DNA from: 2-02-FULL-55-14 sp964581115
GTDB lineage: Bacteria; Bacteroidota; Ignavibacteria; UBA10030
Reading direction: 5' to 3'
Length of the DNA stretch: 64,000 nucleotides
Assembly: GCA_964581115.1 (NCBI GenBank)
Contig: CAZOMY010000005.1
Span: 1 to 64,000, forward strand
Shown: positions 26,371 through 35,767 of the stretch, in pieces
Layout of the letters: each line of letters begins with the position of its first letter
How positions within the stretch are numbered: position 1 is the stretch's first letter
The notes under the pieces: generated by a model
What the model saw: only the letters and a program-made list of their open reading frames with translations
Told to the model about the DNA's origin: nothing
The model's database searches: none
Program-made: the position numbers and the translations under genes

Positions 26371-29217
26371 ATGAAGACTGCTTTCTATTGTCTCGTAGCA
26401 GCACTCGCTCTCCTGCTTGTCGCGGCAGAGCCGGTAGCGGCACAGGTACAGGCGAAGATCGTCGTCGTCGCCGTGCCGGACCGGTTCAAGGCGGGCAACG
26501 GGAACGAGGCGACGCACGGTATTCCGAACGTCGGAGTGGGTGCGCGCGTTGTGCTCAAGCCGTTCGTCGGTCGGGGCACGTCGATCCACTCGAGCAGCCT
26601 CCTCGGATTGAATGCAACGAGCGCGACGTGGAGTTTCACGTCGAAGCCCGCGGCATCGATCTTGACGAACACGGATATCAAGGACACGGCACTCGCCGGC
26701 AACATGGGCAGGATCGTGTACTTCAAGCCTGATGTCCCGGGCTCGTATGTTGTCAGCATGACCGTCCAAGCGGATAGCGCCGGCGTCCCACAGGGAAGCG
26801 CCACGGCAACATTGACGGTCACTGCCGCCATGTTCAAGGGCGTGGGCGCGTTACGGCCGAGCAGCGGCAAGACGCTCAGCCCCTTCAATTGCGCGCCGTG
26901 CCACGACCAGAACAGCGGCCCGTTCGCAACGTTCAAGAACACCAATCATGCGGTCGCGTTGACGAACCGCGTCAACGAAGCCGGCGGACACTTCGCGGAC
27001 TATTGCATGCGTTGTCACACCGCCTCTACCACAGGTTTTGGGAACAACGGTGGGTACGATGATTATGCCACGAAGCTCGGCTTCACGATCCCTCACAACG
27101 GTCCTGGCGTTTGGGATTCTCTGTTGGCGGCCGCCGATCTGAAGGCCACAGGCGGCAACGATTCAATGCTCACGATGATGGGCCTCATGGGCATTCAGTG
27201 CGAAAGCTGCCATGGTCCTGCGGGCGAGCACGTGCAGACGGGTGACCCCAGCCTGATGGCGAAGGAGCATGCATCAGACGTTTGCGCTCCTTGCCACTAT
27301 TCCAGCGACCGGCATCCGAAGGGCTACGCGTGGGAAGGGACTGCGCATGCGGTCTCGGCGACTGAGGGTCCATTGAATCCCCAGTACACAAACCGCAACA
27401 GTTGCTCGACCTGCCACATCGGACAGGGCTTTGTGAACGAGCGAATCAAGGGCAATCCGGCGCCGACGACGGGCTACGAGAATCCGGCGAGCATTGGGTG
27501 TGTCACGTGCCACGACCCTCACAGCAATCAGGGCATGGAACACCAGTTGTATCGCAAGACCGTTGCCGACGCCTGCGTGGGTTGCCATCAGTCTCGCATC
27601 AGCTCCCGCGGACTGCATCACTCGCATCAGGGTCCGATGCTCCTCGGCATCAACGCAACTCCGATGACGGCGGCCTTGAACAAGGCCACCACGCCCGATC
27701 AGAACAACATGTTCTCGGGCTGGCAGCTTCCCGGCTACCGGTATGACAACGGCACGCACAGCGAGATCGAAGACCGCTGCGTGACCTGCCATATGGCTCA
27801 GTCGCCCGACCACGACCCAACCTTCGTCTCCCCCGACACCCTGCTGAACGTTGTCGGCGGACATACGTGGAAGGTGTCGTGGACCGACGTGAACGGCACG
27901 TGGGTCAACAACCGTGGCTGCGCCGGACCGGAATGCCACGGCGGTTCGGTGGCCGATGTGACGGGCTTCACGGAAGGTTCGCGCGCGCAGGTTCAGGTGT
28001 TGCTCGACACGCTGAAGGCGCTGTTGCCGAAGCGTCCGCCGACGGCCTACCCGAGCCCGAACGAGCCGAAGTTCCCGAATGAAGCCGGCCTCACGACGAT
28101 CCAGGCGGCTGCTTCGTACAACTACTGGTTCGTGTTGAACGACGGCTCGAACGGCGTCCATAACCCGATCTATGCGCGCCAGCTTCTCCTGTCGTCGATC
28201 GAGCAATTGAAGCTCGGCGCCGGCGCGGCGGCGATCGCGTCGATCAGGGACGTTCCGGGCGACCAGGGGAACAAGGTCCGTATCGTGTGGAACCAGTTCC
28301 CGGCTGAGCTGTATGCGTACAACAATGTGGTCAACTACGGCGTATGGCGCCAGATCGAGAGCACGCTGAAGATCGAAGCGACGCCGAAGAAGAACTACAT
28401 GGAAATGATCCAGACCGGGTCGGTCGGTGAGAAGTACTCGGTGAACGGCCTCGTGTGGAAGTTCGAGGGTACCGTGCCGGCGACCAAGCTGGCACAGTAT
28501 GCCTTCGACGCCACGACGGACAAGAACCTCATTGGTACGGACACCGCCGGCGCTCGCGAAAGCTTCTACGTTGCCGGTTACGCGGCCAACAGCGCCGTCG
28601 TCTACTCGTCGCCCATCTTCACCGGCTTCGCAGTGGACAACATGCCGCCGCTCAAGGTCGTCAACTTCTCCGTGACCAAGACCCCGACGGGCGCCACGCT
28701 CACGTGGAAGCCGCAGGATCAGGAAACGGATGTGGTACGATTCAACATCTACCGCGGCACGACGTCGGACTTCGTCCCCGGCACGCCGATCGCAACGGTC
28801 GAAGCGTTGACGTACAACGACAACTTCGCCTCGGGCGACTATTTCTACAAGCTCGAAGGCGTCGACAAAGCCGGCAACAAGGGCGAGATCTCGGCCCCTG
28901 TCGGCACGACCAATGTCGTGGAAGTCGGCGGCGTTCCGACCGAGTATGCGCTCGGCCAGAACTACCCGAACCCGTTCAACCCGACGACGGTCATTCCGTT
29001 CTCGTTGCCGAGCAGCGGTCACGTGGTCCTGAAGGTCTACACGATCTCCGGTGAAGAGATCGCGACCCTCGTTGACCGCGAGATGGGTGCGGGCAACTAC
29101 AACTTCACGTGGGACGGCCGCAACAAGGCCGGCCAGACGGTCGCGACCGGCCTGTATCTGTATCGCATGCAGTCGCGCGACTTCTCGTCCGTGAAGAAGA
29201 TGGTGTTGGTGAAGTAG
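26371..29217 (+). CDS. Multihaem c-type cytochrome with T9SS sorting domain
   Basis: Secreted protein of 948 residues. Signal peptide MKTAFYCLVAALALLLVAAE, then a beta domain to about 165. A cytochrome region follows with eight CxxCH sites (CAPCH at 174, then CMRCH, CESCH, CAPCH, CSTCH, CVTCH, CVGCH, CVTCH) and one CX4CH (CAGPECH, near 518). A fibronectin-III-like domain (about 765-860) and a C-terminal Por/T9SS sorting domain beginning NYPNPFNPTT complete it. Start 26371 follows TGGAGGAATC. By family knowledge the tail directs outer-membrane export and surface attachment, so it may move electrons outside the cell. A strong terminator follows. Confidence 0.9.
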   Translation: MKTAFYCLVAALALLLVAAEPVAAQVQAKIVVVAVPDRFKAGNGNEATHGIPNVGVGARVVLKPFVGRGTSIHSSSLLGLNATSATWSFTSKPAASILTNTDIKDTALAGNMGRIVYFKPDVPGSYVVSMTVQADSAGVPQGSATATLTVTAAMFKGVGALRPSSGKTLSPFNCAPCHDQNSGPFATFKNTNHAVALTNRVNEAGGHFADYCMRCHTASTTGFGNNGGYDDYATKLGFTIPHNGPGVWDSLLAAADLKATGGNDSMLTMMGLMGIQCESCHGPAGEHVQTGDPSLMAKEHASDVCAPCHYSSDRHPKGYAWEGTAHAVSATEGPLNPQYTNRNSCSTCHIGQGFVNERIKGNPAPTTGYENPASIGCVTCHDPHSNQGMEHQLYRKTVADACVGCHQSRISSRGLHHSHQGPMLLGINATPMTAALNKATTPDQNNMFSGWQLPGYRYDNGTHSEIEDRCVTCHMAQSPDHDPTFVSPDTLLNVVGGHTWKVSWTDVNGTWVNNRGCAGPECHGGSVADVTGFTEGSRAQVQVLLDTLKALLPKRPPTAYPSPNEPKFPNEAGLTTIQAAASYNYWFVLNDGSNGVHNPIYARQLLLSSIEQLKLGAGAAAIASIRDVPGDQGNKVRIVWNQFPAELYAYNNVVNYGVWRQIESTLKIEATPKKNYMEMIQTGSVGEKYSVNGLVWKFEGTVPATKLAQYAFDATTDKNLIGTDTAGARESFYVAGYAANSAVVYSSPIFTGFAVDNMPPLKVVNFSVTKTPTGATLTWKPQDQETDVVRFNIYRGTTSDFVPGTPIATVEALTYNDNFASGDYFYKLEGVDKAGNKGEISAPVGTTNVVEVGGVPTEYALGQNYPNPFNPTTVIPFSLPSSGHVVLKVYTISGEEIATLVDREMGAGNYNFTWDGRNKAGQTVATGLYLYRMQSRDFSSVKKMVLVK

Positions 29218-29240
29218 CGCTGGCTCGCTTCGAAGATGTC

Positions 29241-29272
29241 AGAAAGCCCCGGGAGAAATCCTGGGGCTTTCT
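29241..29272 (+). terminator. Intrinsic terminator of the cytochrome gene
   Basis: A 14-bp stem (AGAAAGCCCCGGGA / TCCTGGGGCTTTCT, one G-T pair) is closed by a GAAA tetraloop and followed by TTTTC. It starts 24 bases after the stop. Confidence 0.9.
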
Positions 29273-29383
29273 TTTCTTCTGCAGATGCGAGCCAGAAACT
29301 GCAAATGCCAAACGGTCCAGACTCCAAACAGCGTGAAACAACCTTCCTACGGGCTCACCCGTCCCTTCACACCGTCACGGCAG

Positions 29384-29416
29384 AAAGGCCCCATAGTTCT
29401 CCCGGGACCTTTTTTG
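29384..29416 (+). terminator. Second terminator-like hairpin
   Basis: Stem AAAGGCCCC / GGGACCTTT with one mismatch, followed by six T. No gene immediately precedes it. It may be a backup or an orphan left by gene loss. Confidence 0.5.
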
Positions 29417-29660
29417 TCCATTCCAAACGGCGGAACTGGAAATCCGGAATCCGAAAGGTGCCGCGAATCGGTCGCCTCGCGAAAATACGAAACAAGCACG
29501 AATACAGGTCCAATGCATAAGTTTTTTATGTTGAGCAACCGTAGTCGGATCCACCGCCCACCCCCAGAGGCAATACGGGCAGAATCATCTTGTATCTTGA
29601 CTCGTACGGCAGGCTTTGTCGCCGAATCCCTTCAGACACCTCTCTTCGTCCTCCTTTCAC
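29417..29660. other. Intergenic, nothing recognised
   Basis: No gene, RNA or palindrome could be supported between the terminators flanking the cytochrome and sdhB. Confidence 0.5.
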
Positions 29661-29670
29661 CTCTCAAAGG

Positions 29671-29699
29671 AAAGGCCCCCAGGTTCTCTGGAGGCCTTC
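29671..29699 (-). terminator. Intrinsic terminator of the sdh operon
   Basis: On the minus strand, 25 bases after the sdhB stop, stem AAGGCCTCCAG / CTGGGGGCCTT (one mismatch) has loop AGAA and is followed by TTCCTTT. Confidence 0.75.
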
Positions 29700-29723
29700 T
29701 CTGAGCTTCGCTCTGAGCGCCTA

Positions 29724-30497
29724 CTACGCCCCGCCGGCGGCTTCCTTCCGCTCTTCCTTCACCAGATTTGCTCGCAGGTATTCCCGATTGAGCCGCGCAA
29801 TATGCGTCACCGAGATCTCTTTCGGGCACTCGGCTTCGCACGCGTAGTTGTTCGAGCAGTTGCCGAATCCTTCAGCGTCCATTTGCGCCACCATCTTCAG
29901 CACGCGGTCCGTCCGCTCCACTTGTCCCTGCGGTAGGAGCGCCAGTTGCGATACCTTTGCCGACACGAACAGCATCGCCGAGCCATTGGGACATGCCGCG
30001 ACGCAAGCGCCGCACCCGATGCATGCCGCGGCATCCATCGCCTCGTCGGCCACGTGCTTGGGGATCGGGATCGCGTTACCGTCGGGTACGCCGCCGGCCT
30101 TCACCGACACGTAGCCGCCGGCCTGCATGATCCGGTCCATCGCCGTCCGGTCGACCATCAGGTCCTTGATCACCGGGAACGCCTTGGCCCTCCAGGGCTC
30201 GAGCGTGATCGTATCGCCGTCCCTGAACGACCGCATGTGCAGCTGGCAGGTGGCAATGCCCTTGCCCGGTCCGTGGGCCCGGCCGCCGATGACGATGCCG
30301 CACGAGCCGCAGATGCCTTCGCGGCAATCATGGTCGAACGCGATCGGCTCCTTCCCGGCTTTCACGAGGTCGGTGTTGACCACGTCGAGCATCTCGAGGA
30401 AGGACATGTGCTCGCTGACGTTGTTCGCGACGTAGGTCTCGAACCGGCCCGAGCTTTGGGCGTTCTGTTGGCGCCAGACGTTGAGTGTGATCTTCAT
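29724..30497 (-). CDS. sdhB: Succinate dehydrogenase iron-sulfur subunit
   Basis: Electron-transfer subunit of complex II, 257 residues. N-terminal [2Fe-2S] ligands are C58, C63, C66 and C84 in CREGICGSC. The C-terminal part carries CIGCGACVAACPNG and CEAECPKE for the [4Fe-4S] and [3Fe-4S] clusters. It carries electrons from SdhA to the membrane quinone site. Last gene of sdhCAB, but separated from sdhA by 151 bases containing hairpin repeats. Sequence alone does not separate succinate oxidation from fumarate reduction. Confidence 0.95.
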   Translation of the reverse strand: MKITLNVWRQQNAQSSGRFETYVANNVSEHMSFLEMLDVVNTDLVKAGKEPIAFDHDCREGICGSCGIVIGGRAHGPGKGIATCQLHMRSFRDGDTITLEPWRAKAFPVIKDLMVDRTAMDRIMQAGGYVSVKAGGVPDGNAIPIPKHVADEAMDAAACIGCGACVAACPNGSAMLFVSAKVSQLALLPQGQVERTDRVLKMVAQMDAEGFGNCSNNYACEAECPKEISVTHIARLNREYLRANLVKEERKEAAGGA

Positions 30498-30648
30498 AGA
30501 AGAACCGAAGGGTGAATAGGGTGTGGTGAATCGTCAATCGAAAAGCGGCGTCGGTTGAGTTCCGCCAAACCGCCGAATAGTCTCGACGATCGTCAATCGA
30601 AATTCGTCAATCTAGTCCCGAGCGCAGTCGAGGGACGTCAATCGACAA
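30498..30648. repeat. Repeat insertion between sdhA and sdhB
   Basis: Contains four CGTCAATCGA-type direct repeats and one mini-hairpin at 30615-30636 (GTCCC-GAGCGCAGTCGA-GGGAC). Subunit genes of this complex are usually only a few bases apart, so the repeats look inserted. Confidence 0.7.
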
Positions 30649-32568
30649 TCATTTGTAGCTCCTCTGACTCGGCTTCACATATTCGAACGTCAACTTCTCC
30701 TTATGCAACTTCGGGGCGCTGAGCTTGCCAGTGTACTCCCACGCCGCCACGTACGCGAACTTCGCGTCGTTGCGCTTGGCCTCCCCTTCCTCCGTCTGAT
30801 GCTCCTCCCGGAAATGACCGCCGCACGACTCTTCGCGCTGCAACGCGTCGATGGCCATTAACTCGCCCAGCTCGAAGAAGTCGGCCACACGGCCGGCCTT
30901 CTCCAGTTCGTTGTTGACGTCGGCCGCCACGCCCGTGATCTTCACATCCTTCCAGAATTGCTCCCTCAGTGCGACGATCGCTTTAGCCGCCTTCTTCAGA
31001 CCGCTAGCGTTGCGTGCCATGCCGACGTGGTCCCACATGATCTTGCCCAGCTGACGGTGGAACTCGTCCACGGTCGTCGTGCCGTTCACCGACATGAGTC
31101 TCTCCACTTGCTTCTGCACGTCGGCCTCGGTCCGCTTGAAATCGGCGTGGTCGGTGCTTACGGAGGGGAATTTCGTCGACGCCAGGTAGTCGCCGATCGT
31201 GTACGGCAGAATGAAATAGCCGTCGGCCAGACCCTGCATCAACGCGCTTGCACCCAGCCGGTTGGCGCCATGGTCCGAGAAATTGGCTTCTCCGATCACA
31301 TACAGACCGGGGATCGTGCTCATCAGGTTGTAATCCACCCACAGACCGCCCATCGTATAATGGACGGCCGGATAGATGCGCATCGGCGTCTTGTAGGGAT
31401 CCTCAGCCGTGATCTGCTTGTACATGTCGAAGAGATTGCCATACTTGCCGGCGACATTGTCGCGCCCGAGGCGCTTGATGGCATCGGCGAAGTCGAGGTA
31501 GACCGCCAACCCCGTCTCGCCGACCCCGTGCCCTTTGTCGCACATTTCCTTGGCGCGCCGCGATGCGACATCGCGCGGAACCAGATTACCGAACGAAGGA
31601 TACATCCGCTCCAGATAGTAGTCGCGCTCAGCCTCCGGAATGTCCTCCGGCCGGCGCTTGTCGCCCTTGGCCTTCGGTACCCACACGCGGCCATCGTTCC
31701 GAAGACTCTCGCTCATGAGCGTCAGCTTCGACTGATACTCGCCGCTCTGAGGAATACACGTGGGATGGATCTGCGTGAAGCACGGATTGCCGAACAGCGC
31801 TCCGCGCTTGTGCGCGCGCCAGATGGCCGTAGCGTTGCTCGCTTTGGCGTTCGTCGACAAGAAGAAGACGTTGCCGTAGCCGCCCGTTGCAAGCACGACG
31901 GCGTTGGCTGTGTACTTCTCGATGGCCCCTGTCACGAGATTTCGTGCGATGATCCCGCGCGCCTGTCCGTCCACGACGACGAGGTCGAGCATCTCGCGCC
32001 GCTCGAACATCGTCACTCCCTTGTTCGCGATCTGCCGCGACAGGGCGCTGTAGGCCCCCAGCAGCAGCTGCTGCCCCGTCTGACCGCGGGCGTAGAACGT
32101 GCGAGAGACTTGTGCGCCGCCGAACGAGCGATTGTCGAGCAAACCGGCATAGTCGCGCGCGAACGGAACCCCCTGCGCAACGCATTGATCGATGATCGAT
32201 CCCGATACTTCGGCCAGCCGGTACACGTTCGCTTCTCGAGCCCGGTAATCTCCCCCCTTCAACGTGTCATAGAAGAGGCGGTAGACGCTGTCGCCGTCGT
32301 TCGCATAGTTCTTCGGCGCGTTGATACCCCCCTGGGCCGCGATACTGTGCGCCCTTCGGGGAGACTCATGATACGTAAAGGCCAGCACTTTGTATCCGAG
32401 TTCGGCCAGCGAGGCGGCCGCTGAAGCTCCGGCGAGTCCGGTACCGACGACGATGACGGAGTACTTTCGCTTGTTGGCCGGGTTGACCAGCTTCACGCCG
32501 AAGCGATGATTCGTCCACTTCTGCTGGATGGGACCGGCGGGAATCTTGGCGTCGAGTGTCATGGTCAC
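30649..32568 (-). CDS. sdhA: Succinate dehydrogenase flavoprotein subunit
   Basis: Catalytic subunit of complex II, 639 residues. FAD-binding VVGTGLAGASAA lies at 40-51. The expected covalent flavin histidine is H74 in RRAHSIAAQGG. Substrate-loop residues are present (RSFGGAQVSRTFYARGQTG), as is the C-terminal capping region. Long B-type flavoprotein as in Bacteroidota. The start is probably GTG 32568, whose GTGA overlaps the sdhC stop; ATG 32562 is the alternative. Confidence 0.95.
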   Translation of the reverse strand: MTMTLDAKIPAGPIQQKWTNHRFGVKLVNPANKRKYSVIVVGTGLAGASAAASLAELGYKVLAFTYHESPRRAHSIAAQGGINAPKNYANDGDSVYRLFYDTLKGGDYRAREANVYRLAEVSGSIIDQCVAQGVPFARDYAGLLDNRSFGGAQVSRTFYARGQTGQQLLLGAYSALSRQIANKGVTMFERREMLDLVVVDGQARGIIARNLVTGAIEKYTANAVVLATGGYGNVFFLSTNAKASNATAIWRAHKRGALFGNPCFTQIHPTCIPQSGEYQSKLTLMSESLRNDGRVWVPKAKGDKRRPEDIPEAERDYYLERMYPSFGNLVPRDVASRRAKEMCDKGHGVGETGLAVYLDFADAIKRLGRDNVAGKYGNLFDMYKQITAEDPYKTPMRIYPAVHYTMGGLWVDYNLMSTIPGLYVIGEANFSDHGANRLGASALMQGLADGYFILPYTIGDYLASTKFPSVSTDHADFKRTEADVQKQVERLMSVNGTTTVDEFHRQLGKIMWDHVGMARNASGLKKAAKAIVALREQFWKDVKITGVAADVNNELEKAGRVADFFELGELMAIDALQREESCGGHFREEHQTEEGEAKRNDAKFAYVAAWEYTGKLSAPKLHKEKLTFEYVKPSQRSYK

Positions 32569-33254
32569 ATCCCTCCCAGCGCCATCGTGGCGTCGCTGAC
32601 ATTATGGAAGAAGTAGAAATAGACCGGCAGGATGGCAAAGCCGATCGGCACGATCAGCCAGAAGATGACGGCGATGGCGTCGAGGAGTCCGGCATAGCGC
32701 TTGTTCCTGAGTCCGAGCGTCTGGAACGCCGACTGGAAGCCGTGCCGCAAGTGATAGCCGAGCAGGACAAGCGCAAACAGGTAGAAGGCGCTGTACCACC
32801 CGCTCGAAAACGCGCTGGCCACGAGCGCGTACGCCGAGGGAGGCGTGTCGGTGAATCGGAGCCCTCCGACGAACGTCTTCAGATGAATGACGAGGAAGAT
32901 GAAAACCACGCTCCCCGTGACGATCGTGTTACGTGAAGCCCACGGCGTCGTGTCCTTCAGCCGGTATTGGGCATACTTGGCCGGACGCGCCTGGCGATTC
33001 TGCCACCAGACCAGCACTCCGGCGTAGATATGAATGATGAAGCCGAGCACCAGCCCGACCTCGAGTACGCGGATGACGCCGTTGGTGCTCATGAAATGTG
33101 AATAGGCATCGAAGGCCGCTCCTCCGTCATTCTTGAGAAGCGTCAGGTTGCCGACAAGATGCACCACGAGGAAGGAACAAAGGAACAGACCCGTCAGGCT
33201 CATGAAGACCTTCTTCCCGACGGAGGATTGGACGAACGAGGTGAGTCGATTCAT
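32565..33254 (-). CDS. sdhC: Succinate dehydrogenase cytochrome b subunit
   Basis: Membrane anchor of 229 residues with five predicted transmembrane helices, the single-subunit di-haem type that needs no SdhD. Histidines suited to haem ligation lie in FLVVHLVGN, AYSHFM, GFIIHIY and FLVIHLKT. First gene of sdhCAB. The stop overlaps the sdhA start. With di-haem anchors the reaction with menaquinone is usually linked to the membrane potential (family knowledge). Confidence 0.93.
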   Translation of the reverse strand: MNRLTSFVQSSVGKKVFMSLTGLFLCSFLVVHLVGNLTLLKNDGGAAFDAYSHFMSTNGVIRVLEVGLVLGFIIHIYAGVLVWWQNRQARPAKYAQYRLKDTTPWASRNTIVTGSVVFIFLVIHLKTFVGGLRFTDTPPSAYALVASAFSSGWYSAFYLFALVLLGYHLRHGFQSAFQTLGLRNKRYAGLLDAIAVIFWLIVPIGFAILPVYFYFFHNVSDATMALGGM

Positions 33255-33353
33255 GTCGATCCCGGATTGGACGGAAGACGTGCAGAGGACGAACGAAAAA
33301 ACCTACAAAGGGATTGGGGGAAATGCAATGGAACGACGACGCTCCGATCGTTG

Positions 33354-34232
33354 CTACAGCGCAACGCTGTCGCCGATGAACCGCCGGATGGAGATAGCGC
33401 TGCCCAGAAGGCCGAGCACCATTCCGGTGATGAGAATGGCGAGGTAGGCGACCGGCTCGACCGCGACAAATTCCTGCAAGTGCACCGAGACCCATCGTCC
33501 GAGGTATTCGAAGGAAGCGTAGATGATCCCCGCAGCGATCAGACCGCCGAGGGTCCCCTGAATGAGCCCTTCAAGCAGGAAGGGGAACCGAATGAATGAC
33601 CGCGTTGCGCCGATGAGCTTCATCGTGCGAATGATCTGTCGCTTGGCATAGATGGCCAGCCGGATGGTGTTGGCCACAAGGAAGATCGAGGCGACGAGAA
33701 TGCACAGCCCCACGCCGACACCGATCCCAAGGAACGTAGTGACCCGCTGATCGAGCATTTCGAGCAGGTCCTTGCGGTATTTCACCTCTTCGACTCCGTC
33801 GATCGCCGCCACCTGCTCGGCCACGGACGCCGCCCCTTCCGCCGTGCGGAACTCGGGAAGAAGCGTCAGACGGAACGACGCCGGAAGGGGATTGAACTTC
33901 AGCACGCGCCCGATGTCCTCCCCAAATTCCTGCTTGAAGATCTCGGCCGCTTCGTCCTTCGAGACGAAACGGACGGATGCGATGCCGTCGACCTCCTCGA
34001 GTGCCGTTTCGATGGCGGGCAGGCCCTCTTCGTTCACCGATTCCAGCAGGAAGGCCTCCATCTCCACCCGCGTTCGTAGCGAGTCGACGATGCTGCGGGC
34101 GTTGAGAAACAGGATGGCGAACGAGCTCAGCAGAAGGAGTGCGATCGTGATGGTGAAGACCGCCGCTGACATCGATAATTTCGCGCGACGGAAGCCCGAG
34201 AAGCCTTCGCGAATGAGATACCCCAACGCCAT
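33354..34232 (-). CDS. ftsX: Cell-division protein FtsX
   Basis: ABC-type permease of 292 residues that regulates septal wall hydrolases. One N-terminal membrane helix is followed by an extracytoplasmic domain (about 45-165) and three C-terminal helices, the standard FtsX topology. Motif RTMKLIGATRSFIRFPFLLEG is typical. The ATPase partner ftsE is not in the window. It starts 7 bases after the pheA stop, so they are co-transcribed. Confidence 0.92.
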   Translation of the reverse strand: MALGYLIREGFSGFRRAKLSMSAAVFTITIALLLLSSFAILFLNARSIVDSLRTRVEMEAFLLESVNEEGLPAIETALEEVDGIASVRFVSKDEAAEIFKQEFGEDIGRVLKFNPLPASFRLTLLPEFRTAEGAASVAEQVAAIDGVEEVKYRKDLLEMLDQRVTTFLGIGVGVGLCILVASIFLVANTIRLAIYAKRQIIRTMKLIGATRSFIRFPFLLEGLIQGTLGGLIAAGIIYASFEYLGRWVSVHLQEFVAVEPVAYLAILITGMVLGLLGSAISIRRFIGDSVAL

Positions 34233-34239
34233 AGGTCTG

Positions 34240-35109
34240 TCAACGATACGTGTGTCCGCGCGGGAATGCGCCGATGACGCGGATGAAGATACTCACCTTT
34301 CTGGCTGCTTCCAACGCCGCCCGCAACGCCGGATCGCCGGGGGCGCCGGCGACATCCAGATGGAACAGATACTCCCATGGGCGTCCGGCTTGCGGGCGCG
34401 ACGTGATCGACCGTAGGTCGACCCCCGCATCGGCGAACGCGCCGAGCAGCCGATGAAGGGCCCCCGCGCGATGTGCGACAGATGCCACCAGCATCGTGGT
34501 CGATGTTCGGCCTCGGACCTCCGTGGGGGCCCTCCGTCCGCGACGGATCACGAGGAAGCGCGTATAGTTCTCGGCCTCATCCTCGATGCCCGCGCGGAGG
34601 ATCTTCAGTCCGTACAAAAAGGCTGTCTGTCGTCCCGCGACGCATGCGATCGTCGTATCTCCAGACTCGCCGACGGTTCGGGCCGCCGCCGCCGTGTCGT
34701 GGACCGGCTGAACGCGAACGCCTCGCCGAGATCGGAGGAAACGGCTGCATTGACCGAGAGCCTGAGGTTGAGAAAGGATCGTGCGGATGGAACGCAGCGA
34801 GGCACCGCGTCGTCCGAGAAGACAGAGATGGATGCGCAGCGTCACCTCTCCGACGGGAAGGAGGCCCCCGGACAACAACAGGTCACGGGTCTCATGGATC
34901 GGCCCGAAGACGGCGTTCTCGACCGGAACGACGCCCGCCGCCGCCCGGCCGTGGCGGACGGCATCGAACACGTCGTCGAAGCTGAAGCACGGAAGCGTCG
35001 AAGCCGTCGCTCCGAAGAACTTGCGTACGGCCACTTCACCGAACGCCCCGGACTCTCCCTGATAAGCGACCGGGAGAACCCGGCGCCGTGGCTCATGTTT
35101 GCGCATCAT
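34240..35109 (-). CDS. pheA: Prephenate dehydratase
   Basis: Converts prephenate to phenylpyruvate for phenylalanine synthesis. 289 residues: catalytic domain about 10-195 with VAYQGESGAFGE and VPVENAVFGPIHETRDLL, then a C-terminal ACT domain where phenylalanine would bind. The usual ESRP is altered to TSRPQAGRPWEYLFHLD, so feedback sensitivity is uncertain. The Thr of the usual catalytic TRF triad is present (YTRFLVI). No chorismate mutase domain is fused. Two adjacent ATGs (35109, 35106) are possible starts. Confidence 0.92.
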   Translation of the reverse strand: MMRKHEPRRRVLPVAYQGESGAFGEVAVRKFFGATASTLPCFSFDDVFDAVRHGRAAAGVVPVENAVFGPIHETRDLLLSGGLLPVGEVTLRIHLCLLGRRGASLRSIRTILSQPQALGQCSRFLRSRRGVRVQPVHDTAAAARTVGESGDTTIACVAGRQTAFLYGLKILRAGIEDEAENYTRFLVIRRGRRAPTEVRGRTSTTMLVASVAHRAGALHRLLGAFADAGVDLRSITSRPQAGRPWEYLFHLDVAGAPGDPALRAALEAARKVSIFIRVIGAFPRGHTYR

Positions 35110-35198
35110 GCCTCAACCCATCGCACCGCATCGACGATCTTCCCCGATTCCCACGCGTTCTTCATTCAACTTCTCCCTTCTACCCTCTAACTTCTTCC

Positions 35199-35753
35199 TT
35201 AGAACTGTGAATCATCCCTCCACCGCTGGATCATCCATGCTTCTGTGACCGCAGAGCGCGTCAGCGTCAGCGTCGAATACCCATCGGCCCGTACGATGTC
35301 GCCCGGGTTGAATGTCACGGTGAGCGTGAAGTTGCGGCTGACGTTGGCCAGCGTGTTGCTCGAATCCACACTCAACGACAGCAGATTGTTCCAAACGAGG
35401 TCAAGTCGCTGGGCGTTCTGAAACAATGCCGATGTGACGCGCATCTCTTCGTCGCGACCCCACGTGACATCTACGCCCCGTTCGTAGTCGCGGAAGGTGA
35501 ACAAGAAATCGCCGCCGACCGTTTGGCCGTAGATGGTCGTGTCCCGAAAGGTGTAGGCATAGCGGACATTCTGGAAGACGCCGTCGATCGTCGTCTGGTC
35601 GCCGAGCAACGAGCTCGACCCTCCCACCGACAGGTCCAATCCCGGCGCGAACGGATTGCAGGCTGACAGCAGGGCCGCGGACACAAAGACAGCCAGGGCC
35701 GTCCAAACGCCGAATATACTGCGTCGCCTCGTGACCGTGGGTATCCAGAACAT
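35199..35753 (-). CDS. Hypothetical lipoprotein A
   Basis: Product of 184 residues with a lipoprotein signal (lipobox LSAC) after a basic N terminus. The mature part is beta-rich (VRYAYTFRDTTIYGQTVGGDFLFTFRDY) and ends in a strand like a DUF4440/NTF2-like tail (VTEAWMIQRWRDD). No family is assigned. Start ATG 35753 places the signal at the N terminus. It follows lipoprotein B by 14 bases, so the two form a pair. Confidence 0.72.
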   Translation of the reverse strand: MFWIPTVTRRRSIFGVWTALAVFVSAALLSACNPFAPGLDLSVGGSSSLLGDQTTIDGVFQNVRYAYTFRDTTIYGQTVGGDFLFTFRDYERGVDVTWGRDEEMRVTSALFQNAQRLDLVWNNLLSLSVDSSNTLANVSRNFTLTVTFNPGDIVRADGYSTLTLTRSAVTEAWMIQRWRDDSQF

Positions 35754-35767
35754 GTTCGGATCGATCT

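Noticed and set aside
27274..29022. Long minus-strand frame (582 codons) opposite the cytochrome
   Set aside because: It lies entirely antisense to a strongly supported gene and its translation is Arg/Val/Asp-rich without motifs, as expected for high-GC antisense frames.
30958..32424. Plus-strand frame of 488 codons opposite sdhA
   Set aside because: Antisense to the flavoprotein with intact FAD and substrate motifs; composition is that of a shadow frame.
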